Below, piece after piece: positions 1-12,639 of a DNA stretch of 64,000 bases. The notes under the pieces were generated by a model, which had not been told where the DNA came from, ran no database searches, and saw only the letters and a list, made by a program, of their open reading frames with translations. Position 1 is the first letter of the stretch; each line of letters begins with the position of its first letter. Source of the DNA: Dryomyza anilis (lineage: Eukaryota > Arthropoda > Insecta > Diptera > Dryomyzidae); the NCBI GenBank assembly GCA_951804985.1, contig OX638133.1, positions 26,938,963-27,002,962 on the forward strand, read 5' to 3'. The translations under genes were made by a program, and so were the position numbers.

Positions 1-582
1 CCAATAATGATGATGCCAATCGATAGGTACATTTAAAACAAACAATTAATGCCTTCACTCCACTATTTTATTTTGTACCAATAAAAAATTATCGCTTGCA
101 AATAGAAAAATTCGAAAAATTGAAAAATCCTGTCTTGCCAAAAGGGCGAATCTTTTCATTTTTTTGTCATAACTTTTTATTGCTACGAGATAAAATAGTA
201 GTGCAAAGCAATTATTTGTTTGTTTTTAAAGCATCTATTGGGTGGCATCATTATTTAAAAATATTTTTTTGATTTTTTCTTTTAATTTTATGAAAATCAT
301 TTTTAAATAATGATGCCAATCGGTAGGTGTTTTAGAAACAAACAATTATTTGTATTACACTACTATTGTATCTTGTACCAAAAGAACTAAAAGATTCGCC
401 CTTTTGGCATCACAAGATTTACAATACTTCAAATTCGGTTTTGTCTTTTGTTACTAGAAATTTCCAATAAAACCATACACGATTTTGGCACAGTATACTT
501 GAGGGAAAACTACATTCAAAAATGTAAAAAATGCAAATGTCAAAAATTACATATTCGCCCCTTTAGCATGATAGTGACGATA
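1..582. mobile_element. Foldback/TIR element, family ATATCGTCACT, copy 1 (left end off window)
   Basis: This is the right part of a non-autonomous element also present at 32892-33902 and 37372-38172. It ends with the terminal motif GCATGATAGTGACGATAT, the inverse of the left ends of the other two copies. The interior alternates in orientation: modules reading GATGCCAATCGATAGGT and AAAGCACCTATCGATTGGCATC face each other, each next to a TTCGCCCTTTTGGCAT box. It has no coding capacity. The superfamily is unknown. Confidence 0.7.
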
Positions 583-2705
583 TGATATATAAATGGTAAA
601 TACTGAAATTGTGGAAAATAGAAAATATGCAAAAAGAGTTCTAGAATAAAAATGTAGTTTTAAATGCTTTCAAACTTAAACATTATTGCATTAGGAGAAC
701 GAATGACATGAATTGAATCTGAATTAAGGCTTAATAAAAATTTTAAATAAAACTATTTTGAAAATATTTCTTTGAATAAATTTTAAAAATAATTAATTTT
801 AAACAAATTTAATTTATTTTGTTATTTAATCATAACTCTTATTATAAATTCTAAAATTATCCAAATTAATTGTATGAATTCCCTCAAGAGCTCAGGCGGA
901 ACGACACTGACAAAATTGAAGCAGCGACCGTCCAGACGACACTTCTTCTGCCAGCAAAATATTAAATAAAATATTATTTTTGAATTGCTAAAAAGACGTC
1001 AAGTTCATTAGCAAAACATTTTGCGGAGCAAAGTTGACGCTGAGAAGTCAGCGTCTAAAAGTAGACTAATTTTTGTGTCTACCGCATCAGAGTTTATGTG
1101 GGTGCTGAAATTGGCAGGGTGGCATTAGACGAGAGACGTTGTAATATTTATTTAAAAATAAAAGAAGAGTTTTATTTTGCTTTTATGTTATTCACAGCAT
1201 GTTTTAGATAGATGAAAGGTAGACAAAAAGAGGAAAAAAAAAAGGAGAAAAAATAAAACAAAAAAAAGGTAGATAAAAAGAGGAAAAAAACAAAAGAAAA
1301 GAGAAAAAGAAGGCACAATATGTAGCAAAATGAAGCGCAATAAATGCACGAAAAAAAAATGGCATAAAACAAAACCTGAACAGACTGCAAAAAACACCGA
1401 ATAAAAGCTGACAAAAAGGACATTTTTTACAGTCTACTTTTAGGTGCTTAAGCTTATGTTTTAATTATCCGACATAGAGTTTGTAGCAAGTGAACGGGCG
1501 GCTAGCCTGGTTGGTGATTATTGCTCAAAAAAATTGCCAACAACTGAGCGCAACAACAAAGTTTAAATAATATTCGAAAGCACCCAAAAGCGACGCTCAA
1601 CTCAAACGTGTTTCCGTTGCTGCTTTTGGAGGCAACAAATGATGTGCCTCAATTGTGCCAATAAATTGTAAATTTCGGGTACGCTTCGATTATGAGGCAA
1701 CCACCAAAAACAGAAAAAAAGCAAAAATCTAATTAAGTGGCAAAGTAAATCAAATACAAAAATTCGTTGCCTACTTTTAGGCGCGCCTGCGTTTAATTTA
1801 CCCGAGTTTGGGCAACTCATTGTCAAAGTGTTTCGTATACGTTGTAGCAGAACAACAAAAATTCAAATTCAATTTGATAGAAAATTCACTTGAATCCGGC
1901 CACTTAAACAAATCCACACTTAAAATCGGGCAGCCTAAAGTTATGCAATAAAAATTTCATTATTTTCGTATGCGCTGCGCCGCCATGACAGCGCAAAAGC
2001 AGCATAATAGAAGAAGAAGCAGAAGCAGAGGCAGCGAGTTAAGGCTTATTTCGCGTGACATGAAAAATCACATCTATATTTTAGCCGCGAACTACGTTAT
2101 TATAAGGCCTGCCACGCGCGCACACTTAGTCACGCAAACAGCGAACAGACGGACGGACGGACGAACGTAGTAAGAAGGACGATGTGCCAAAACAAAAGTC
2201 TGCTGTCTGGCAGCTGCCGTAAGCCTACTCACAGAACAAAAGACCAACAAAAGGAAAAGAAAAACCTTTGCCACAAAAATCGTCAACGGAAATCGTCATT
2301 GCTGCGCTTAGCAAGATAAGCAAAACAACAGAAAAATGTTGACGTGGCCATCGTCGCCGCCGCCATATTTTTCGCCAAAATCGTGCACTTCCTTCCGGTC
2401 AATGAACAGCAGCGCCTTGGCATGCAATAATGACGACGATGATGATGATTATAATAAGAATAATTATTATAATACCTCTGTTTCTACCCTCCTGATAATA
2501 TTTATAATATTTATGTTGTTTGTAGTGTGACGAGTAGAAAGTGGGGGTGCAGTGAAAAAGGTGTCAATAATTTCACGTTTAACGCTTTTTCTGTTGTTCT
2601 TCAATAATTCCATTTGTTTCTTTATTTTTGTGATTTGTTTATGGTAGTTTTTAAAAGAGTCCCCTAAAAGTAGGCAACAAAGTGGTTCGCAGTACTTATT
2701 GTTCC
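583..2705. other. Intergenic; no gene seen
   Basis: AT-rich spacer whose only open frames are short and of low complexity. It contains a purine-rich tract at about 1212-1315 with a direct duplication roughly 52 bp apart (AGGTAGACAAAAAGAGG and AGGTAGATAAAAAGAGG). It also holds four copies of a CTAAAAGTA-type motif at 1054-1065, 1433-1444, 1769-1782 and 2663-2675, discussed with the 15-17 kb cluster. A short run of CAR and GAY trinucleotides lies at about 2000-2450. Confidence 0.6.
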
Positions 2706-2726
2706 TTTTACTACTATTTTTGTAAT

Positions 2727-3415
2727 CTACACTAAAAGTGAAAGGGTTTATTCAATTCGATCATTCGTTTGTAACACCCAGAAAGAGACGTAGGTGGTAT
2801 GGAAAATATATATGGGTGAAAATGTGTCGGACTATTTTTCCAAAACAGCGAAAACATTTTTAAAATTCAATATTTTTGGTTAAAAAAAATATTTATTTTT
2901 TTACGAAATAAGTATTTTTATTGGAAAGCTTATAAAAAATACTCTCTAAAGGTTTTAATGAGGTCCACTTATATAACAAGTTCACAAAATTTCATTCAAA
3001 TCGGAGGCAACAAAGCGAGCAACAGAAGCGGTTACGATTGACAAATTTCACCCATTTATAGGCTTTTTCATACTGAGTCTATTTAGTACTGTCTGGCTGC
3101 ACGTTGAAATCACGATTACCGTAAAACAAGTCAAACCAATGAAATTTAAAATTTGTATTACTTCAATAACTACGCTATATGGTATTGAAAATGATCGGGA
3201 TTGGTTGGCGAATACCATATTTTTATATAAATCCATATAACAGTAAAATCTTCCAGAGAGTTTTATCGGCCGAAGAAATTTTATATCATTCAACACCATT
3301 TTCTTTATGATAGAACATCTCAAAATACGGTTTTCTAAAGGTTCCTTAAATAGAAATCACAATTTGGTACACCTAAATTAAATTTGGGTACCGAAATGAA
3401 AGAAAATTACCTCAC
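2727..3415 (+). repeat. Decayed mini-me-like element (distant copy)
   Basis: It starts with CTACACTAAAAGTGAAAGGG and continues to TTTGTAACACCC, matching the left end of the copies at 23588-24279 and 36534-37258. From about 3100 it again follows the same order (ATCACGATTAC, CAATGAAATTT, then GGTACACCTA and GGGTACC-AAATGAAA). The stretch at about 2820-3090 does not match, so the copy is either interrupted or belongs to a divergent subfamily. The GTCY microsatellite core is missing. Confidence 0.55.
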
Positions 3416-3546
3416 AATAACAAGTGCGCTGTAATCATCATAATTTCCAAATTTCTTAGCTTTTGTTCTTTGATTTTTTTGAAGGCATCTGTGGCTTGAT
3501 AGGTTAGTCCATTGGAGTATACACTGGTTCTAATTAACGCGACTGC

Positions 3547-3606
3547 AACATCAACAAATAGATAAATGTTTTTCTATACGACGCTACCCCACGGTAGACA
3601 ATGAAT
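3547..3606 (+). repeat. SINE fragment (middle part)
   Basis: The stretch from CAACATC through TTTTTCTATAC, CGCTACC and CGGTAGACAATG matches about 41667-41725 of the full SINE copy with scattered changes. No tRNA head or 3' tail is present here. Confidence 0.5.
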
Positions 3607-3707
3607 AAAACCTACGAAAGTAAGCAAATGGTGAGTGATCATGACATATGTTCTTCAGAGCGGCAAACTATTACTAAGAGCAATAATAAGAACCACTTTT
3701 TCTTACT

Positions 3708-3898
3708 AGAGCAATAATTGCAAGAGCAATAATTGCAAGAGCAATAATTGCAAGAGCAATAATTGCAAGAGCAATATTTGCAAGATCAATATTTGCAAGA
3801 TCAATATTTGCAAGAGCAATAATAGCAAAAGCAATATTTGCAAAAGCAATAATTGTAAGAGCAATAATTTCAAGAGCTATAATTCCAAGAGCAATTAA
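3708..3898 (+). repeat. 15-bp minisatellite (GAGCAATAATTGCAA)n
   Basis: About 13 direct copies of a 15-bp unit with single-base variants (ATTTG, ATAGC, ATTCC in the variable half). The most regular copies are in the left half and the right half is decayed. No function is visible. Confidence 0.9.
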
Positions 3899-4421
3899 GC
3901 AAGTAAGAAATGCGCAAGTGCAAGAACATGAACATGGCGCAAAACTCTTGCTTTATATGTGGATTTTACAGTATTTCATTTATTCATATACATAAAGTAA
4001 ACTCTCTTCAACTACTAGTTAAATTTAGCAAGATTCCTGAAGCTAGAAAAAAATTGATAATGTAAGATCAATGAAAAATATCATCATGTGCACATGTTGA
4101 AGAGCAAGATTAATTGTGCTATTTCTTGCTCTTACAATTCAAGAACCAATTCGATTTAAAAAAGTGGATTCGTTTGCAGAGTCTAAAAATGAATAATTTC
4201 TGCTAGAAAATAAATCGTTGAGTTGCATTTGAGTTAAATTTTAAACGACCATTAGTTTAATACAACAAATTAGATTTTAAGGTAATGTCAACGTAGAAGA
4301 AGAGTACATAAAATCAGGGTTTGAAAGCAAAGAAGAAACTCTCACTTTGTATTGCTTTGCTGTCGAGTGGAAGCAAGAGATTCATTGCATTACGGAGCGA
4401 TGCTGCGAAAGGAAGCAAGAC
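3899..4421. other. Intergenic; no gene seen
   Basis: AT-rich unique sequence. Words such as AAGCAAGAG and GCAAAGAAG echo the degenerate repeats on both sides, so part of it may be older repeat material. Confidence 0.5.
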
Positions 4422-4442
4422 TTTTATTTTATTTATTTATTT

Positions 4443-4490
<48 letters not shown>

Positions 4491-4503
4491 TTCATTTATT
4501 ATT
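4422..4503 (+). repeat. (ATTT)n microsatellite
   Basis: About 20 tetranucleotide units, nearly pure, interrupted once by ATTATTT near 4443 and once by a C near 4493. Confidence 0.95.
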
Positions 4504-4916
4504 TTAAGTTTATTAATTTCAATCCAAAGCCACAAAGGCTAAATGATTACAGATTTTATAAGAAATAGGCCACAGAAATATAATTCATAATATACTATTT
4601 AAGAATTTCAGAGGAAAACGTTCAAAAGAAACTAAAGCTATTTGTTTTTGATGAGCAATAATTTAAGATTTGAAATAATTTAACTAATTTCTTTTGAAAT
4701 GCTGCGCAAAGTTTAAATTCTTCGCTCTTTGCACTTTGTTAAAATGCTTTCTTTACTCTTTCGGAGTCATTCATAATTTGATTCTCGCATGCTTTGTTCT
4801 TCTTGGTCGTTGACTATGTTAACGACGAGTATTATCATTAAATTTAATCTAATTTTGTTTTAGATGTCTAAACAAAATAAACAAGAAGTTTGCGATCTCA
4901 GTTTACAATAAATCGT
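4504..4916. other. Intergenic; no gene seen
   Basis: AT-rich sequence between the microsatellite and the repeat field. No open frame or repeat beyond low-complexity runs was recognised. Confidence 0.5.
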
Positions 4917-6440
4917 TTATAGTGAAGAAAACTTAAAATTTTGGAATATTAGGCCTAAACCTGAAAAAAGAAGTACAAACAAAATGCAAACAAAAGCAAA
5001 TATCAAAAATACTGGAAACGCTGCAGCATGTAAAAAGCAAAGAGCGGGAGTTTTATAATCTAGAGAAAACAAAGACAATAAATTCAACACTAAAACGAAA
5101 ATTTTAGAACTGCTGCAGCATTTAAAAAGCAGAGGGCGATAATCAAAACAAAATTTAATCCGCAAAGAGCAAAATTTTTGGAAACGAGGAAGCATTTTAA
5201 AAGCAAAGAGCGAGAGTCGGGAATCAAGACAGTACTTCAAAAGTAAAGAGCGAGAATTTTGAATTCGAGACAGAATTAAAAAAGCAAAAATCGAAAGTAT
5301 TGGAACCTACGCGCTATTTAAACAGCAAAGAGTGAGAGTTTTGTGATCGAGACAGCACTTAAAAAGTTAAGAGCGAGAGTTAAAACAGCAAGTAGTGAGA
5401 GTTTTGTAATCGAAACAGTTTTTTAAAAGCAAAAAGTGAGAGTTTTGAATTCAGAGAAAAAAGCAATGGATGAGTATCAAAACAAAATTGAATCCGCAAA
5501 GAGAAACATTTTTGGAATCGAGACAGCATTTCAAAAACAAAAAGCGAGAGTTTCGGATTTATCGCACTATTTAAACAGCAAAGAGTGAGAGTTTTATGAT
5601 TGAGACAGCATTTAAAAAGCAAAGAGCGATAGTTTTAAAATCTGCTCATCATTAGAAAGCAAAGAGCGGGTGTTTTGGAATCGATGCACTGTTTAAGCAA
5701 CAAAGATAGAGAGTTTTTTAAATCAAAAAGCGAGAGTTTAAGAATTCAGAGAAAACAATGACAAGGAAATGTACACAAAAGAAAATAGCGAAAAATATTG
5801 GGAGCGCTGCAACATTTAAAAGCAAAGAGCAGGAGTTTTTGAATCGAGACAGAGTTAAGTTTTGGAGAGAGTTTTGGTATCGACGCATTATTTAAGCAGC
5901 AACGAGAGATAAAGTTTTGCGATCGAGACAGCAACAAAGATAGAGAGTTTTGCCATTGAAACAGTTGTTTAAAAGCAAAAAGCGAGAGTTAAAGAATCCA
6001 GAGAAAACAAGGAACATAAAATATACACAATAGTTAATAGCGAAAAATATTGAAATCGCAGCAACATATAAAAAGCAAAGAGCGGGAGCTTTCGAATCGA
6101 GACAGCGTTAAGTTTTGGAGAGAGTTTTGGAATCGACGCACTATTTAAGCAGCACAGAGAGATGGAGTTTTGCGATCGAGACAGCTTTTAACAAGCAAAG
6201 AGCGAGAGTTTTGAATTCGAAAGAATTTTTTCTAAAGCAAAAAGCTAGAGTTTTACAATCCAGAGAGAAAAACAAGGACAATAAAATATACAAAAAAGCA
6301 AAAAAGCGAAAATATTTGAAACGCTGCAGCATTTAAAAATAGAGGACGAGATTCAAAACACAATTTAAGCAGCAAGAGCAAGAGTTTTGGAATATAGAGT
6401 AAGAGTTAAAAAGCAAATAGCGAAAGATTTGTAATCGAAA
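4917..6440. repeat. Degenerate tandem/dispersed repeat field (GCAAAGAGCGAGAG)
   Basis: About 1.5 kb is built from two words that recur with variable spacing: A-rich plus GCAAAGAGCGAGAGTTTT, and GAATCGAGACAGCATTTAA. More than 20 recognisable copies occur, often 40-60 bp apart. A longer piece (AGAGAAAACAAGGACA..ATATACA..AGCGAAAAATATT) recurs near 5060, 5750, 6010 and 6265. Open frames on both strands here are by-products of the repeat. Confidence 0.75.
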
Positions 6441-6954
6441 CAAAGTGGAGAGTATTTGAGCAATTTAAACACGGCTTATCTAATTGATTTAATCTTAATT
6501 GTTATGTTACCTTTTTTGCGAATTATATCAATTGGTTTGCCATAAGTAACATCACAAAGTAGGCAACTAATGTTCATATATTTAAATCTTTTTTGATTGC
6601 TCATTAAATGTGATTTATTGCAACTTGTGTTGGCATTCTTATGCTCTGCCGCCAAGAGTCAATTATCATTGCGAACAAGATTTGAAAGAAATATTAGCAA
6701 CAATAAAATTCCCAGCAATAGTAATTAATTGGTATTAAAATGCTTTTTTTTCATTCAAATATATTGCCATTTGAAATTACTTAGCAAGAATTGGCTTCTT
6801 TCAGGGAAAACTCATCAATAATGTGGACATTTAAAATTACTTTATTGATGACAAAAAATTCATAAAAGATATGAGCATTTAATACATTTTGTATCATCAT
6901 TGATGTATCGAATATATTATTTATGAAATTTTATTTTGACATTAATATCAAGGG
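6441..6954. other. Intergenic; no gene seen
   Basis: AT-rich unique sequence with an isolated AAAGTAGGCAACTAATG at about 6556-6572, related to the CTAAAAGTA motif. No open frame is worth noting. Confidence 0.5.
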
Positions 6955-7170
6955 AATTACCATGGTAAGTGTTCGAGGGAAATACATTGCTAGATTTCAT
7001 CAGATCATGTGTTGTCACGTTCTAATCGGGAATATAACCAAGCCCACAACTTCATAGTTCACTCGGTTCTCATAAAATCCAATTATTCGAGAGGTTTGTG
7101 GAACAATCTCCCTTGGGAAATTCATCTTTCTCCGTTGGGGTTTCTTTCCAAATTGAGGCCTATTTTTGAT
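6955..7170 (+). mobile_element. LINE 3' fragment, second decayed copy
   Basis: It is recognisably homologous to about 14205-14420 of the LINE at 12640-14574. Shared words are ATGGTAAGTGTTCGAGGGAAA, CAAGCCCA, CACTCGGTTCTCA and GTTTGTGGAACAATCTCCCT. It encodes only scrambled pieces of the LINE C-terminal region (CSRE, HSVL, LWNNLP) with internal deletions. It is dead and no RT domain remains. Confidence 0.8.
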
Positions 7171-7624
7171 ATTCTAAAAAACACTTTTATTTTTGTACCT
7201 ACATTTAAATATTTCAAAGCATGTTTCATTCAATCAACTGCACAATAATTATTGTATTTTACACTATGTCCAGATTTGTCTGCACTTCGCATCGAGTGGG
7301 TAGTAATTAGAGCCACTTAACATGGTCATCAAGTCGATGAGTGACTCGTTTGTGTGTGGTAATTGTTGGCACTTAAGCATTTCTTTCAGATGCAGATACT
7401 AAATATTATTCTCTCTATTCTCTTAAGGCACAATCTGCACAACATATTGTAATAAAAATTTTGTAAAAAATTTAATGTACAATTCATACAGCAATCATGT
7501 TTCCCACAAGTCGGCCATATTGAATTTACCATTTCAATTAGTTATGTGACTTTTCCGCTATTTAATTTTTTCTCGAAATTCTAGATTACATTTGCAATTT
7601 AAATCACAAAAATTGATCAGGTGA
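7171..7624. other. Intergenic; no gene seen
   Basis: AT-rich spacer between the LINE fragment and the satellite. No feature was recognised. Confidence 0.5.
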
Positions 7625-9235
7625 ATTCACATCACTTATTCAATTTTAGTTTCCTGTAAACATATTTATCTTAAAAACGAAGCGTCCTAGAGGCGGTCAG
7701 GCATATTTTATAGGTGAAATTTTTCTTCCTAGTCCTAGAGGTGTCAAAATTGGCGTAATGAAAGCTGAGTTTCCTATAATTAGTTTGCCGTTTAAATCAT
7801 TTTAATCGCAACATGGATTCCGTAGAAATAGAATCTCCAATTTCGTATGACTCAAAAAATCCATTTCTGAAAATATGAATTTTATTTGAACCGGGATATC
7901 TTGTAAACGGAAAGTCCTAGAGGTGTTAAAATTGGCAAAATGTAAGCTGAATTTCCTATAATTAGTTTGCCGTTTAAATCATTTTAATCGAAACACGGAT
8001 TCCGAAGAAATAGAATCTCCAATTTCATATGACTTAAAAACTCCATTTCTGAAAATATGAATATTCTTTAAACCGGAATATCTTGTAAACCGACAGTCCT
8101 AAAGGTGTCAAAATTGGCGTAATATAAGCTGAATTTCCTATAATTAGTTTGCCGTTTAAATCATTTTAATCGAAACACGGATTCCGAAGGAATAGAATCT
8201 CCAATTTCATATGACTTAAAAACTTCATTACTGAAAATATGAATTTTCTTTAAACCGGAATATCTTGTAAACGGACAGTCCTAGAGGTGTTAAAATCGGC
8301 ATAATGTAAGCTGAATTTAATATAATTAGTTTGCCGTTTAAATCATTTTAATCGAAATACGGATTCCGAAGAAATAGAATCTCCAATTTCATATGACTTA
8401 CAAACTCAATTTCTGAAAATATGAATTTTTTTAAACCGGGATATCTTGTAAACGGAAAGTCCTAGAGGTGTTAAAATTGGCATAATGAAAGCTGAATTTA
8501 ATATAATTAGTTTGCCGTTTAAATCATTTTAATCGAAATACGGTTTCGAATAAATAGAATCTCCAATTTCATATGACTTAAAAACTCCATTTCTGAAAAT
8601 ATGAATTTTCTTTAAACCGGAATATCTTGTAAACGGAAAGTCCTAGAGGTGTCAAAATTGGCATAATGTAAGCTGAATTTCATATAATTAGTTCGCCGTT
8701 TAAATCATTTTCATCGAAACATTCTATTTCACCGAAGAAATAGAATCTACAATTTTATATGACTTAAAAACTCCATTTCTGAAAATATGAATTTTCTTTA
8801 AACCGGGATATCTTGTAAACGGAAAGTCCTAGAGGTGTCAAAATTGGCATTATGTAAGCTGAATTTCCTATAATTAGTATAAACAGCATACTAATTTAAA
8901 TCATTTCGTTTAAATCATTTTAATCGAAACACGGATTTCTAAGAAATTAAATCTCCAATTTCATATGACATAAAAACTACATTTCTGAAAATATGAATTT
9001 CCTTTAAACCGGAATATGTTGTAAACGAAAAGTCCTAGAGGTGTCAAAATTGTCATAATGTAAGCTGGTTTTCCTATAATTAGTTTGCCGTTTAAATCAT
9101 TTTAATCGAAACACGGACGAGTAATGAAACAAGATATCGCAATTATAAAATCAATTTCTTTAAACCTTTCATATCTCTAAAACGGAGCGTCGTGAAGGTT
9201 CAAAATTGTACCTTATAGGTGAAATTTTTTCATTT
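7625..9235 (+). repeat. ~181-bp satellite, block 1 (about 8 monomers)
   Basis: The landmark AGTCCTAGAGGTGTCAAAATTGG recurs near 7732, 7912, 8094, 8277, 8458, 8639, 8826 and 9030, giving spacings of about 180-187 bp and 204 bp at the end. Each monomer also carries AATCTCCAATTTCATATGAC, AACCGG-ATATCTTGTAAACGG and AATTAGTTTGCCGTTTAAATC. The first and last units are divergent (for example ACGAGTAATG..ATATCGCAATTA), which suggests array edges. No open frame persists through the monomers. Confidence 0.9.
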
Positions 9236-10865
9236 AATTCTTGTATAGTCCGGCCACCTACCTATACTTGCGATCAGAAAAGTTTTGCAAGGCGTCAGTC
9301 CACTATTCGGACCTTAATTGATGCAACCACGGCGAACCAGCTGTAGGCTTTTTCCGATCCCTACTCTAACACAGAAGATTTTGCCAGTATTTAATATCGA
9401 TTTTTGTTTGATTTAAATGCCTTTTTTTTTGCACGCCTGCATCCGCATATTCATGTTAAAAGGCGTATTCATCTAAAAAGTGAGTTTTTTTTTATTTTTG
9501 ATGGGTGGGGGTGATTGTGGTGGGTTAACCTTATGGTGGTATTTGAAGCTTTTATTCCTGCTTAATATGGCATTTTTTTTTAGTTTTTTGTTCTTAGACC
9601 TTTTAAATACACTTGAAAAATCAGTTTCTACACACCCTCGTTTTTGATTTCTGGTGATTCCCAAGGGGAGAGCAACTAAAATTGATTGAAGTTATATTTA
9701 TAATTTTTTATTTAAGGGAAGGGGTCTGGCAATGTTTTATTTTTTATTGTTTTTGTGGTGGCCGGTAATCTGCAGTTCTGCCAAAACGTACTGCGGTATC
9801 GGTTTTTATGGATATACTGGTTTGTATGTTGTATTTTTCCAATAATATACAATAATAATAATAAAATTTGCACTCACCAGCTGCCCTTTAATTGTTCATT
9901 ATATTAAAATAGTCTCTGCAGCCGCTTGAGTGGAAAGCATCTACTATACTTTTTCTTTTCACTTTTAAACACTTTTCAATTCATTTTTCAGCACTAATTA
10001 TACTTTATTCAACATAATAACTAATATAGGCAGCTATTTATTTACTATTTTATAAACTAAGAACAATTTAATTAATTCATACACAATTTGCAAATGATCA
10101 CATGTTTTTGTTTTTGTTTTTGACAACTAAACGAGACAAAGACACGCAGTAGACTGAATGTGGAGACAAACTGAAAGTAGGAGAAATGAGAGGTCAAATA
10201 CAATGCGTGCGTTGTTGTTGTTAACACAAATTTAAAACAATAACATGTGAGAAGAGAAAATCCAAATGCTGATCTCTCAGAGCAATTAAACATTTGTTAT
10301 GACAGTTGCATTTTGAATTTAAAATATAAGAAATATGTAATGTATTTTTTTGTGAAATATTTATCAATTGCGAAATGCAATTATATAAGAAGACTTTTAA
10401 TAAAATATAACAAATATATTAAATCTAATAAAATAATTTCAAACGAGTGGGGAACATGGGTGCCCAAATTTTTAAGGTCCCTCACTAGTGTTCTCATTCT
10501 ACTCCGATCGTAGTAGATCTACTCCATTTCATTTGTATTTTAAAAATCTACTCCGGTAGCAGCATTTTCTATTCCTTTTTAAATATAATTCTACTCCTTT
10601 TTAATAATAATAATTTTCTACTCTATTTTATTGAAATCGACTCCCTTTGCAAAAATTGCTTACATTTTTTTTATTACGCTCAAAATAAATTGTCAATATA
10701 ATAATTTTCCTAATAATTATGATCATGGTCTTTAAATTGCAGAAGTTATGACTTACTTCTATAAACTTTATAAATGATATTTTTAAAACACTATGTATTT
10801 CATTGGGTGTTTCAGAAACCCCCAACTCTAGCAAAGACCATCAGCATTATAAAAAATAAACAGAA
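9236..10865. other. Spacer between the two satellite blocks; no gene seen
   Basis: About 1.6 kb lies between two same-orientation blocks of the satellite. It includes a word repeat at about 10490-10640, where TCTACTCC-like octamers occur about seven times in 150 bp. No coding region is supported. It could be an insertion into a once continuous array, but no terminal repeats or target duplication were recognised. Confidence 0.5.
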
Positions 10866-11400
10866 AGTGCTAGATATGTCAAAGTAGGCAAATGTGAGTT
10901 GAATTTCGTATAATTAGTTTGTCGTTTAAATCATTTTAATCGAAACACGGATTCCGAAGAAATGGAATCTCCAATTTCATATAACTTTAAAACTCCATTT
11001 CTGAAAATATGAAATTTCTTTAAACCGGGATATCTTGTAAACGAAAAGTCCTAGAGGTGTCAAAATTGGCATAATGTAAGCTGAATTTCATATAATCAGT
11101 TTGCCGTTTAAATCATTGTAACCGAAACACGGATTCCGAAGAAATAGAATCTCCAATTTCATATGACTTAAAAACTCCATATCTGAAAATATGAATTTTC
11201 TTTAAACCGGGATATCTTGTAAACGGAATGTCCTAGATGTGTCAAAATTGGCATAATGTAGGCTGAATTTCCTATGATTAGTTTGCCGATTAAATCATTT
11301 TAGCCAAAACACGGATTGCGACGATATCGCAATTACAAAATCAATTTGCTTAAACCTTGCATATTTCTTAAACGGAGAGTCATAGAGGGGTCAAATTTAC
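10866..11400 (+). repeat. ~181-bp satellite, block 2 (about 3 monomers)
   Basis: Same satellite and orientation as block 1, with landmarks near 10870 (diverged), 11047, 11228 and 11389 (diverged). It ends with the variant unit GACGATATCGCAATTACAAAATC, matching the end of block 1 near 9120-9230. Confidence 0.9.
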
Positions 11401-12639
11401 ACATTTTTTTAATTGTACAGAAAAATAGTTATTACCTGATGGCTTTTGTGTTGATACCTACTTTTAAACCTACTTCTATGCCTTTTTTAAGATATAATTG
11501 TGATACTAACATCATGTTTCTAAATAATGTTTGATGTTTAAGTCATATAAGTCTTTTTTTTTTTCAATTTCCACAACATCGGTCTTCTGTTGCTTAGCAT
11601 CCTTTGTTCCATTTGGTTTTTAAATTTTAGGGCTTAGCCGTAACTGCAATTTTTTCCTTTTTTATTTTGTTTGTTATAGCACGTTTTTCTTGTTTTGTTA
11701 GGTTTTTGTTTTTGCTATTTTATCCTCAAAACTGTAGAACATTATTTATTTTTATAAGCTTCTCGTTAGATGTCATCTAAGTTCATGAATTACATAATAT
11801 AAACAGTATTTGTAGAACATTGCAAGCTGACTTCGCAACGATGATTTAAATATTAAAAATGTTACAAAGTTAATACGCATACGAAAAATACTCTGCAATT
11901 TGTCGCAACGGAAACGGAAGCATGACGCATTTTTATCAACGGAAGTGCGTCATGTAGATGATGCTGCCTAAATGATTTCCCCAGAGATTAAATTTGCACT
12001 CGAAAATTATGACAGGTTTTTATCCAGTATTCACGGTACTCGATGACAAATGCGCTTATGTATAATAAGCATTCAGTTTTCTTAGTGTAGATCTTGCTAT
12101 TATTATTTTTTACAGGACGCGCTTTAAAATTATTGATACAAATAAACTATTTTATTAATAATTTGAATATTGATATACTAATGGTATGCATCCTATTGAC
12201 CAATTTTAATAGTAAAGTTAATAGCATTGCTATTAAAATTCCATTAATTCCATTTTGGAATTCTTTGATATTTGTATTTTTAAATACGTTTGACTGGAAT
12301 CCATTGAAATGCACTCAATACTGCAGAGAGCAGTAGTGCATATTGTGCAGAGGGTACTTCAAATACATTTGTGCAGATGTCGAAAACATATTTTTCATGT
12401 AAAATAACAGGCCATGTGTTGGTACAGGTTTGAACTTGTAGTTCAGTGGAGATAAGGACATTGGGGCATTAACATCTCTTTCTGATTTAAGTTACGCATG
12501 TCCGTCTGGATGCTTGACCGTATACATGTTAACTTAAAAAAGATTTGTTAAAATGCAATGAAAATTAGTTTTAACATTTTTTTGACCAAAAAATATTTCT
12601 GAGTTAGAAAATAAGCCAAATCGGTCAACTTACAAATCA
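11401..12639. other. Intergenic; no gene seen
   Basis: AT-rich spacer. A short hairpin (ATGACGCA..TGCGTCAT) lies at about 11922-11953. A piece at about 12185-12250 (TATTGACCAATTTTAATAG) resembles the interior of the TA-flanked MITEs at 17.3-18.1 kb. No supported open frame. Confidence 0.5.

Noticed and set aside
1172..1423. 83-codon Phe-rich minus-strand ORF
   Set aside because: It is a translation of a purine-rich low-complexity tract.
3708..3898. CRISPR-like array
   Set aside because: The 15-bp units are directly adjacent without unique spacers; it is a minisatellite in a eukaryotic genome. The same holds for the other tandem repeats.
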